From Opitutaceae bacterium (GTDB lineage: Bacteria > Verrucomicrobiota > Verrucomicrobiia > Opitutales > Opitutaceae), in contig JAIXQE010000072.1 of the NCBI GenBank assembly GCA_027485815.1, positions 1-64,000 on the forward strand: a DNA stretch of 64,000 nt, given 5' to 3'. Shown one piece after another: positions 34,336-42,260 of this stretch. Made by a program: the position numbers and the translations under genes. Under the pieces are notes generated by a model, which had not been told where the DNA came from, searched no databases, and saw only the letters and a program-made list of their open reading frames with translations. How positions within the stretch are numbered: position 1 is the stretch's first letter; every line of letters begins with the position of its first letter.

Positions 34336-36330
34336 ATGACGCTCCAGACCATTCTTCTCGGCAAAGCCGCCAATCAGGCCCGCGGGCTCGCCATCGACGC
34401 GGTGCACGCCTGTTCCTCCGGGCACCTGGGCCTGCCGCTGGGCGCGGCCGAGATCGGGGCGGTCCTGTTCGGGCATGCGCTCGTGCACAACCCGGAGCGT
34501 CCGCGCTGGATCAACCGCGACCGCTTCGTCCTCTCGGCGGGCCACGGCTCGATGTTCCTCTACTCCTGGCTCCACCTGAGCGGGTACGACGTCCCCCTTG
34601 AGCAGGTGCGGCGCTTCCGGGTGCTGCACAGCACCACCCCGGGGCATCCGGAATTCCGCGAGACGCCCGGCGTCGAGTGCACCACCGGCCCCCTCGGGCA
34701 GGGCATCGCCAACGCGGTCGGCATGGCGCTCGCCGGGCAGATGGCGGCCGCCCGCCTCAACACCCCCGAGCACCCGATCCTCGACTACCGCGTGGTGTGC
34801 CTCGCCGGCGACGGGTGCATGCAGGAGGGCGTCGCGATGGAGGCGGTGGCCTTCGCGGGGCACCAGCGCCTCGACAACCTCATCCTCATCTACGACGCCA
34901 ACGCGGTCACGCTCGATGCGATGGCGGATAAGACCCAGAGCGAGGACACGGCGCTCCGCTTCAAGGCGATGGGGTGGGAGGTGCAGGCGGTCGACGGCCA
35001 TGCGATGCCGGACTTCCTGAAGGCGTTCAATCGGGCGAGGAAGGCCCGGAGCGGCCGTCCGCAGCTCATTATCGCGCGGACCGAGATTGGCCGGGGCATC
35101 CCGGAGGTCGCCGGCACCGCGAAGGGCCACGGCGAGGGTGGGGCGAAGTTTGCGGCCGCGGCGCGGGCCGGCCTCGGCCTGCCGGCAGAGGAGCATTTCC
35201 ACGTCAGCGAGGATGTGCGGGCGTACTTTCAGGGCCACCGCGAGCGCCTCATCCGCGCCTGCAACAAGTGGTACCGGCAGTTCAAGGCCTGGCGCGAGGC
35301 CAACCCCGACCGGGCGGCGTTGCTGGACGGCGCGGCCCCCGAAAAGTCTCCGGCCGCGGAGGAACTGCTGGCTGCCGTGCCCGCGTTTGCTCCCGACGCC
35401 AAGCTCGCCACCCGGGCCGCCGGCCGCGACGTGCTGCAGCCGCTCGCGGCGCGGCTGCCGCTCCTGATCGGCGGCAGTGCCGACCTCTACGGTTCCACGC
35501 TGAACTACATCGCGGCCTCCACCGACTGTGAGCCGGGCAACCGCGGGGGCCGCAACGTGCGCTTCGGCATCCGCGAGCACGCGATGGCCGCGATTGCCAA
35601 CGGCATCGCCTACGACGGCCTGTTCCGCCCCAGCGTCGCGACCTTCCTCGTGTTCGCCGATTACGCCCGGCCCGCGATGCGGCTGGCCGCGCTCGCGCGG
35701 TTGCCTGTGGTCTACATCTACACTCATGACTCCATCGGCGTCGGGGAGGACGGGCCCACGCACCAACCCGTCGAGACCATCGCCGGCCTCCGGGTGATCC
35801 CGGGCCTCGACCTCATCCGGCCGGCGGATCCCGAGGAGACGGCGGGGGCTTACGCCGCCGCGCTTTCCCGGGTCGACGGACCCACGGTTCTGGCCCTGAC
35901 GCGTCAGGTGCTCCCGACGCTGGCGGAGATTCCCGCCGAGACCCGCCGCCAAGGGGCGCTCCGGGGCGCCTATGTGGCCGTGCGCGAGCAGGGCCCGCTG
36001 GAATGCATCCTCCTGGCGACCGGCAGCGAGGTGCAGCTGGCCCTCGAGGCCGCGCGGATCCTCGGTCCGGGCACCCGGGTCGTTTCGATGCCGAGCACGC
36101 AGCGTTTTGACCGCCAGTCCGCCGATTACCGGGAGTCGGTGCTCCCCTCGGCCTGCCGCCGGCGAGTTGCAGTCGAGGCCGGCGTCACGGGCGGCTGGTA
36201 TCGCTACGTCGGGCTCGACGGCCGGGTGGTGGGCATCGACCGGTTCGGCCTGAGCGCGCCGGCGCCGGTGGCCTTCCGGGAGCTCGGCCTGACCGTCGAT
36301 GCCATCGTGGCCGCCGCGCGCGCAGGCTGA
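34336..36330 (+). CDS. tkt: Transketolase
   Basis: Transketolase moves two-carbon ketol units between sugar phosphates in the pentose phosphate pathway. The 664-residue product has the thiamine-diphosphate/Mg motif [13 protein letters not shown], the His-containing [10 protein letters not shown] and [10 protein letters not shown] blocks, the central PYR-domain [13 protein letters not shown], and [17 protein letters not shown]. Length is that of bacterial enzymes. The ATG at 34336 was chosen because [19 protein letters not shown] aligns to the family start; an upstream in-frame codon lies inside the preceding terminator. No Shine-Dalgarno is obvious. It stands alone as a gene, with no talB or rpe adjacent. 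Confidence 0.96.
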   Translation: MTLQTILLGKAANQARGLAIDAVHACSSGHLGLPLGAAEIGAVLFGHALVHNPERPRWINRDRFVLSAGHGSMFLYSWLHLSGYDVPLEQVRRFRVLHSTTPGHPEFRETPGVECTTGPLGQGIANAVGMALAGQMAAARLNTPEHPILDYRVVCLAGDGCMQEGVAMEAVAFAGHQRLDNLILIYDANAVTLDAMADKTQSEDTALRFKAMGWEVQAVDGHAMPDFLKAFNRARKARSGRPQLIIARTEIGRGIPEVAGTAKGHGEGGAKFAAAARAGLGLPAEEHFHVSEDVRAYFQGHRERLIRACNKWYRQFKAWREANPDRAALLDGAAPEKSPAAEELLAAVPAFAPDAKLATRAAGRDVLQPLAARLPLLIGGSADLYGSTLNYIAASTDCEPGNRGGRNVRFGIREHAMAAIANGIAYDGLFRPSVATFLVFADYARPAMRLAALARLPVVYIYTHDSIGVGEDGPTHQPVETIAGLRVIPGLDLIRPADPEETAGAYAAALSRVDGPTVLALTRQVLPTLAEIPAETRRQGALRGAYVAVREQGPLECILLATGSEVQLALEAARILGPGTRVVSMPSTQRFDRQSADYRESVLPSACRRRVAVEAGVTGGWYRYVGLDGRVVGIDRFGLSAPAPVAFRELGLTVDAIVAAARAG

Positions 36331-36399
36331 GCCCGGCGGGCCCGAGATTACAAGTTGCGCCCGGGCCAACCGCGGTCAGCCTCGGTTATTTTCTTTCCC

Positions 36400-37521
36400 A
36401 TGCTGAAGAAGTTCCTTCTCCTGCTCACGGCGTTCGTGGGCGTCACGCTCGTGCTCGGTGCGGCCAAGGCGAACCAGATCAAGAAGCTGGCTGCTGCCCC
36501 GCGCACGATGCCGCCCGCAGGCGTGGCGGCGACCGCCGCCCGGAGCGAGGAATGGCGCTCGACCCTGCACTCGATCGGCACGCTCGCCCCCGTCGCTGGG
36601 ATGACCGTGGCCGCGGATGCGGATGGCATCGTGGTGCGGATCGCCGCCGAAAACGGAGCTGCGGTAAGGGCGGGCGACCTGCTGGTCGAACTGGACAGTT
36701 CGGTCGAGGTGGCGCAACGCGAGTCGGCTCGGGCCCGGGCAGAGCTGGCGCGCGTCAACATCACGCGGCAGGAGGAGCTTTGGCAGCGCAAGGCGATCGC
36801 GAAGGTAGAATACGACACCGCGGTGGCCGCCCGCAAGCAGGCCGAGGCGGATGTCGCGGCGCTCGACGCCGTGATCGCGAAGAAGCAGGTGCGGGCGCCC
36901 TTCGCGGGGCGGGCCGGCCTTCGGTTGGTCAACCCCGGCCAGTACGTGGGCCGCGGGGCGCCGCTGCTTCCGCTGCAGCAGTTGGATCCGATGTACGTGA
37001 ACTTCAGCATCCCGCAGCGGCACCTGCCCGACCTGGCGCTTGGCCGGCGGGTCGCGCTCCGCGTGGACGCCTTTCCGGACGCCGCCTACGCGGGGGAAAT
37101 CACGGCGATCAACGCCACGGTGGACGCGGCCACGCGCAACATCACCGTGCAGGCCACGGTGGCCAACCCGGGGGAGAAGCTGCGCGCCGGGATGTTCGTG
37201 CGGGTCGACGTCGAGTTGCCCGAGGCGATGCCGGTGATCGTGGTGCCGGCCACCGCGGTGGCCTACGCACCCTACGGCAACTCGGTCTTCATCGTGGAGA
37301 AGATGAAGGGGCCGGACGGTCAGGAGTACCTCGGCGTGAGGCAGCAGTTTGTCGAGGTCACCGCTCATCGCGGAGACCTCGTGGCGGTCAAGGGTGGGGT
37401 GAAGGCGGGTGAACAGGTGGTGACCGCGGGCGTCTTCAAGCTGCGCAACGGCGCTCCGGTGCAGGTCAACAACGCGGTCCAGCCGGCGGCGAGCGCCAAC
37501 CCGCGTCCGGCCAACTCCTGA
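36400..37521 (+). CDS. RND efflux membrane-fusion (periplasmic adaptor) subunit
   Basis: The 373-residue protein is an AcrA/MexE-like adaptor. It has a signal/anchor (MLKKFLLLLTAFVGVTLVLG), a biotinyl-lipoyl hairpin (VAADADGIVVRIAAENGAAV...DLLVELDS), a helical hairpin with RQEELWQRKAIAKVEYD, a second lipoyl half (VRAPFAGRAGLRLVNPGQYV), a beta-barrel and a membrane-proximal domain. No lipobox Cys is present, so the N-terminus is likely a membrane anchor rather than a lipid. It links the following RND pump to the TolC-like channel, with 20 bp to the pump gene. Confidence 0.93.
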   Translation: MLKKFLLLLTAFVGVTLVLGAAKANQIKKLAAAPRTMPPAGVAATAARSEEWRSTLHSIGTLAPVAGMTVAADADGIVVRIAAENGAAVRAGDLLVELDSSVEVAQRESARARAELARVNITRQEELWQRKAIAKVEYDTAVAARKQAEADVAALDAVIAKKQVRAPFAGRAGLRLVNPGQYVGRGAPLLPLQQLDPMYVNFSIPQRHLPDLALGRRVALRVDAFPDAAYAGEITAINATVDAATRNITVQATVANPGEKLRAGMFVRVDVELPEAMPVIVVPATAVAYAPYGNSVFIVEKMKGPDGQEYLGVRQQFVEVTAHRGDLVAVKGGVKAGEQVVTAGVFKLRNGAPVQVNNAVQPAASANPRPANS

Positions 37522-37541
37522 GGCCCGCCCCCCGCCCTCCG

Positions 37542-40500
37542 ATGCACGAGCGAAGCTTCACGGACCTGTTCATCCGCAAGCCGGTGGTGGCCCTCGTGGT
37601 CAACATCACGCTGCTGGTGCTTGGGATAGTCTCCTTCTACCAGCTGAACACGCGGCAGTACCCGCGCAGCGACAGCGCCGTGGTGAAGATCAGCACGGTC
37701 TACTTCGGCGCCAGCGCCGAGACCGTGCGCGGCTACATCACCACCCAGCTCGAGCGGGTGGTGGCCAGCGCGGACGGCATCGATTACATCGAGTCCGAGA
37801 GCCGGGCGGGCTTCAGCCTGATCAGCGTCTACCTGCGGCTGAATTACGACACGAACGCCGCGCTCGCGCAGATCAGCGCCAAGATCGACCAGGTCCGCAA
37901 TGAGCTGCCGCCGGAGTCCGAATCGCCGACCATCAGCGTCGAGACCAGCGACAACCAGTTCGCGTCGATGTACATCAGCTTCTACGGGGACCAGCTCGCG
38001 CCGAACCAGGTGACCGACTACCTGAACCGGATGGTGCAGCCGGCCCTGTCCTCGGTGAAGGGGGTGCAGCGGGCCGACATCCTGGGCGGCCGGGTGTTTG
38101 CGATGCGGGTCTGGCTCAAGCCCGACGCCCTCGCGGCCCACGGGATCAGCCCGGCCGAGGTGCGGCAGGCGCTCGCCACCAACAACGCGCTGGCGGCCGT
38201 CGGCTCCACCAAGGGCACGATGCTCACCATGAGCCTCGTCGCGAATACGGATCTCCGGAGCGCGGCCGAGTTCCGCGAACTGGTGGTCGCGCGCCGCGGC
38301 GACACCATCGTGCGCCTGGCCGACGTGGCCGACGTGGTCCTCGGTGCCGAAAGCTACGACGACGACGTCCGGTTCGCGGGCGAGAGCGCGACGTTCATGG
38401 GCATCTGGGTGCTCCCGACCGAGAGCACCGTGGAGGTGGTCAAGCGGGTGCGGGCGCTGCTGCCGACGATCGAGCGCGATCTCCCGGGCGGACTCCGGAT
38501 GCGCGTGGGCTACGACGCCACCAAGTACATCGACGACTCGCTCCGCGAGATCCTGCGCACCCTCGCCGAGACCCTTTTGATCGTCGCCGTGGTCATCTTC
38601 CTGTTCCTCGGCTCGTTCCGCTCCGTGCTCATCCCCCTGGTGGCGATGCCGCTCTCGCTGCTCGGCGCGCTCACGATGATGCTGGCCTTCGGCTTCACCA
38701 TCAACCTGCTCACCCTGCTCGCGGTGGTGCTCGCGGTCGGCATCGTGGTCGACGACGCGATCGTCGTGGTGGAGAACGTGGAGCGCCACATCCGCGCCGG
38801 CCAGACTCCCTTTGATGCCGCGCTGCTCGGCGCCCGCGAACTGGTCGGACCCGTGATCTCGATGACGATCACGCTGGCGGCCGTCTACGCCCCGATCGCG
38901 TTCCAGGGCGGCCTGACGGGAGCGCTCTTCCGCGAGTTCGCGCTGACCCTCGCCGGCGCGGTGGCCATCTCCGGCTTCGTTGCCCTGACCCTCTCCCCGA
39001 TGATGAGCGCCCATTTGCTGCGGGGCGGCGCGCACGAGGAGCGGGGAATGGTGGGCCTGACGAACCGACTCTTCGACCGCCTCCGGAATGCCTACGAAGG
39101 CGTCGTGGGCACGATGCTCTCCCTGCGCGCCGACCGGCGTCCGGCCTGGGCGCTCGCGGGTTGGTCCCTGATCGCCTGGCTGCCGCTCTGGCCCCTTGCG
39201 GTCGGGGTCGTCTGGCTACTCTTCGGTACGGCCGGGGTGAAGGCGGCCGCGGTGCCCGCCGCGCTTGGTCTGCTCGGGGCCAGTGTGGTGGGGGCGATTC
39301 TGGTCTTCGCCTTCGACCTCGCGCTCGGCCGCCGGTACCGCGCGGTGCAGTTTGTACTGGCGGGCTCGCTGCTCCTCACGGTGCTGCTGGCCCCCTTCTT
39401 CCAGTTCGCCCAGAGCGAACTGGCGCCCAAGGAGGACCAGGGCGTCGTCTTCAGCATTCTCGTCCCTTCGCCCACGGCGACCATCGAGCAGAACTCCCTC
39501 TACGCCCGTGAGGTGCAGAAAATCTACGAGTCGGTGCCCGAGTACGACGCCTCGTTTCAGGTCACGTCCGCCAACTTCGGCATCTCCGGGATGATCCTCA
39601 AACCGTGGTCGGAGCGTCGCCGGACCTCCGTTGAGATCGGGGATCTGCTCCAGGCGCCCGCGGCGGCGGTGGCGGGGGTGAACGTGATCGTGAACACCCC
39701 GGATCCCCTTCCCGCGGGCGGGCAGTTCCCGATCGAATTCGTGCTGCGCTCGACCGCCGATCACCGGGAGATGCTGGAGGTCGCCCAGCAGTTGGTGATC
39801 CACGCCAACACGCCGGAACCCGGCGGCGGTGGCCCGCCCGTGTTCTATTTCGCGGACAAGGACCTCAAGTTCGACCTGCCGCAGGCCGAGATCGAGATCG
39901 ACCGGGAGAAGGTTGCCGCGATGGGCCTGAGCCTTGTCGATGTGGCGCGGGACCTCGGCTCGATGTTGGGCGGCGGCTACGTCAATCGCTTCGTCAATGA
40001 CGGCCGCAGTTACCGGGTTATCCCGCAGGTGGAACGCGGGCAGCGGCTCAACGCGGACCAGTTGCTGAATTACCACATCCGCGGCCCCCAGGGTCAGTTG
40101 ATTCCGCTGAGCACGATCGCGTCGATTCGTGAGACGGTGCAGCCCCGGACCCTCAACCGCTTCCAGCAGCTGAACTCGGTCAAGATCACGGGCGTGGGAC
40201 CGAGCATCGACGCGGCGCTCCGGAAGCTCGAGGCGAAGGCGGCCGAGATCCTGCCGGCCGGTTACACGATCGATTACGGCGGTCAGTCGCGTCAGCTGCG
40301 CACGGAGGGCAAGGCGCTGGGCAAGGCGGCGATGCTCGCGGTGCTGCTTATCTTCCTGGTGCTGGCGGCGCAGTTCAACAGCTTCCGCGATCCCTTCATC
40401 ATCCTCCTCGGTTCGGTGCCGCTCGCGATCGTCGCGGCGATGCTGCCCGTCTTTCTCGGGGCGAGCTCGCTCAACATCTACTCCCAGATCGGGCTCATCA

Positions 40501-40835
40501 CCCTCGTGGGGCTCATCGCCAAGAACGGGATCCTGATCGTGGAGTTCGCCAACGGACTCCAGCGCGAGGGGGTGGCCAAGCTCGACGCGATCCGCCGCGC
40601 CGCCGCCACCCGCTTGCGGCCGGTGCTGATGACCTCCGCTGCCACGGTCTTCGGCCACCTGATGCTGATCTTCGTCAGCGGCCCCGGCGCCGCCTCGCGC
40701 AACAGCATCGGCTGGGTGCTGGTGGTCGGCATGGCGGTCGGTACGATCTTCACGCTCTTCGTCGTTCCCGCCTTCTACGCGCTGATCGCCCGCGAACTCA
40801 CGCCCCGACCGGCCGCGCCCGTCCCCTCCGCATGA
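37542..40835 (+). CDS. HAE1-type RND efflux permease with an extra hydrophobic hairpin
   Basis: This 1097-residue pump belongs to the AcrB/MexF-like HAE1 class, which uses proton motive force to export hydrophobic compounds. TM1 follows FIRKPVVALVVNI. The porter-domain sequences are typical, and the proton-relay pair lies in VGIVVDDAIVVVENVERH. The usual protein has about 1030-1050 residues. Here an insertion of about 65 residues lies between TM6 and TM7 (roughly residues 528-596). It holds two extra hydrophobic segments: AWALAGWSLIAWLPLWPLAV and the stretch around LLGASVVGAILVFAFDLALG. The gene overlaps the TolC-like gene by 4 bp. Substrate is unknown. Confidence 0.95.
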   Translation: MHERSFTDLFIRKPVVALVVNITLLVLGIVSFYQLNTRQYPRSDSAVVKISTVYFGASAETVRGYITTQLERVVASADGIDYIESESRAGFSLISVYLRLNYDTNAALAQISAKIDQVRNELPPESESPTISVETSDNQFASMYISFYGDQLAPNQVTDYLNRMVQPALSSVKGVQRADILGGRVFAMRVWLKPDALAAHGISPAEVRQALATNNALAAVGSTKGTMLTMSLVANTDLRSAAEFRELVVARRGDTIVRLADVADVVLGAESYDDDVRFAGESATFMGIWVLPTESTVEVVKRVRALLPTIERDLPGGLRMRVGYDATKYIDDSLREILRTLAETLLIVAVVIFLFLGSFRSVLIPLVAMPLSLLGALTMMLAFGFTINLLTLLAVVLAVGIVVDDAIVVVENVERHIRAGQTPFDAALLGARELVGPVISMTITLAAVYAPIAFQGGLTGALFREFALTLAGAVAISGFVALTLSPMMSAHLLRGGAHEERGMVGLTNRLFDRLRNAYEGVVGTMLSLRADRRPAWALAGWSLIAWLPLWPLAVGVVWLLFGTAGVKAAAVPAALGLLGASVVGAILVFAFDLALGRRYRAVQFVLAGSLLLTVLLAPFFQFAQSELAPKEDQGVVFSILVPSPTATIEQNSLYAREVQKIYESVPEYDASFQVTSANFGISGMILKPWSERRRTSVEIGDLLQAPAAAVAGVNVIVNTPDPLPAGGQFPIEFVLRSTADHREMLEVAQQLVIHANTPEPGGGGPPVFYFADKDLKFDLPQAEIEIDREKVAAMGLSLVDVARDLGSMLGGGYVNRFVNDGRSYRVIPQVERGQRLNADQLLNYHIRGPQGQLIPLSTIASIRETVQPRTLNRFQQLNSVKITGVGPSIDAALRKLEAKAAEILPAGYTIDYGGQSRQLRTEGKALGKAAMLAVLLIFLVLAAQFNSFRDPFIILLGSVPLAIVAAMLPVFLGASSLNIYSQIGLITLVGLIAKNGILIVEFANGLQREGVAKLDAIRRAAATRLRPVLMTSAATVFGHLMLIFVSGPGAASRNSIGWVLVVGMAVGTIFTLFVVPAFYALIARELTPRPAAPVPSA

Positions 40836-42166
40836 CCTCGTTCCGTTTCCCGCTGTTCCGGGCCCTGCGCCGCGCCGCGCCGGCCCTCCTCGCCGCGTCG
40901 GTCTGGGCCGCTCCCGTCCTGCCGCCCGGCCCGCTCGACCTCGCGGGCGCCCTGCGGTTTGCCCTCGACCACAACCTCGCGATCCAGCAGGCGCGCGAAC
41001 GGATCCGCCAGCAGGACGGCGTGGTGCTGGAGGTCGCGGCCCGGGGCCTGCCCTCCGTCGGCGCGTCGGCGCTCTACCAGCGGAATGACCCCGACGTGTC
41101 GCAGGGGTTTCCCGCTTCCGGCCAGGCGTGGCAGCTGAGCCTCACGGCGACGCAGGTGGTTTACTCCGCCGGCGCCGTGCCCGCCGCGGTCGCGGCCTCG
41201 AAGCTCACGCGGGAGGCCGCCGTACTGGAGCTGCAGGCCGTCATCAACGCGGCGCTGCTGCAGGTGCGCTCCGCCTTCCTCGAGGTGCTGCTCGCGCGGG
41301 AGCAGATCCGGGTGCAGGAGTCCAACCTGGAGCTGCTCCGGGAGCAGTTGCGGACGGTATCGGACCGCTACCAGGCGGGCACGGTCTCCAGTTTCGAGAA
41401 ACTGCGCGCGGAGGTGGCCGTCGCGAACAGCCAGGTTCCCCTGATCACGGCGCGCAACAGTCTCCGGCTCGCGGGGGAGAGCCTGCGCCTCGCCCTCGGG
41501 CTGGTGGCGGCGCCCGGCGCGGCCCGGCCGGAGCTGGAGGTTTCCGGCACGCTCACGTTCACGCCGCAGACGTTCGACCGGGCGGCCGCCCTCGACGCGG
41601 CGCGGGCCCAACGCCCCGATCTGCAGCGGCTCGCCAAGCTCGCGAGCGCACGGGAGGAGGGGATCACCACGGCCCGGGCGGGCCTGTACCCGAATGTCGC
41701 CGCGTTTGGTGGCTGGACGCTGCGAAAGGGGCCGACCTCCCAGTTCGGGGACTCCAATCACGGCTGGCTCCTGGGCGTGCAGTCGCAGTGGGACATCTTT
41801 GATGGCCGCGCCACGCGGGGCCGGGAGGTGCAGGCCCGTTCCGCCCTGAACCAGACCCGGCTGCTGCTCGCGGAGGCCGAGCTCGCGGTCGACGTGGAGG
41901 TCAGCCGCGCCCACTCGGGGTGGCAGCAGGCCTCCGAGTTGGCGGACGCGTCGGCCCGCGTGGTCGAGCAGGCCACGGAGGCGGTCCGCCTGGCCAACGC
42001 GCGCTATGAGGCGGGCTCCGGCACGCAGCTCGACGTCCTCTCGGCCCAGGTCGAGTTGACGACGGCCCGCACGAATCAGATCCAGGCGTTTTATCAGTAT
42101 AACGTCGCGGTCGCCGCCCTGCGGAAGGCGATGGGACAGGCGGACGAGCTGATCGCGCGGCCCTGA
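40832..42166 (+). CDS. TolC-family outer-membrane efflux protein
   Basis: The 444-residue protein has an N-terminal signal segment (about residues 1-30, ending ASVWA). It shows two OEP repeats of coiled-coil helices and strands, for example RFALDHNLAIQQARERIRQQ, TVSSFEKLRAEVAVANSQV and SGTQLDVLSAQVELTTARTN. It would form the trimeric channel through which the upstream MFP/RND pump exports its substrates. Translation is coupled to the pump gene by an ATGA overlap. Confidence 0.93.
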   Translation: MTSFRFPLFRALRRAAPALLAASVWAAPVLPPGPLDLAGALRFALDHNLAIQQARERIRQQDGVVLEVAARGLPSVGASALYQRNDPDVSQGFPASGQAWQLSLTATQVVYSAGAVPAAVAASKLTREAAVLELQAVINAALLQVRSAFLEVLLAREQIRVQESNLELLREQLRTVSDRYQAGTVSSFEKLRAEVAVANSQVPLITARNSLRLAGESLRLALGLVAAPGAARPELEVSGTLTFTPQTFDRAAALDAARAQRPDLQRLAKLASAREEGITTARAGLYPNVAAFGGWTLRKGPTSQFGDSNHGWLLGVQSQWDIFDGRATRGREVQARSALNQTRLLLAEAELAVDVEVSRAHSGWQQASELADASARVVEQATEAVRLANARYEAGSGTQLDVLSAQVELTTARTNQIQAFYQYNVAVAALRKAMGQADELIARP

Positions 42167-42260
42167 GCCGGGCTGGACGCCGCGGCGTCGGCGGGGCAGC
42201 TTGGGCCCCCGGGGAACCTTTGCCCGTTCCTGGTTGTCCCGCCCTCCTTTCCCTCGCCTG

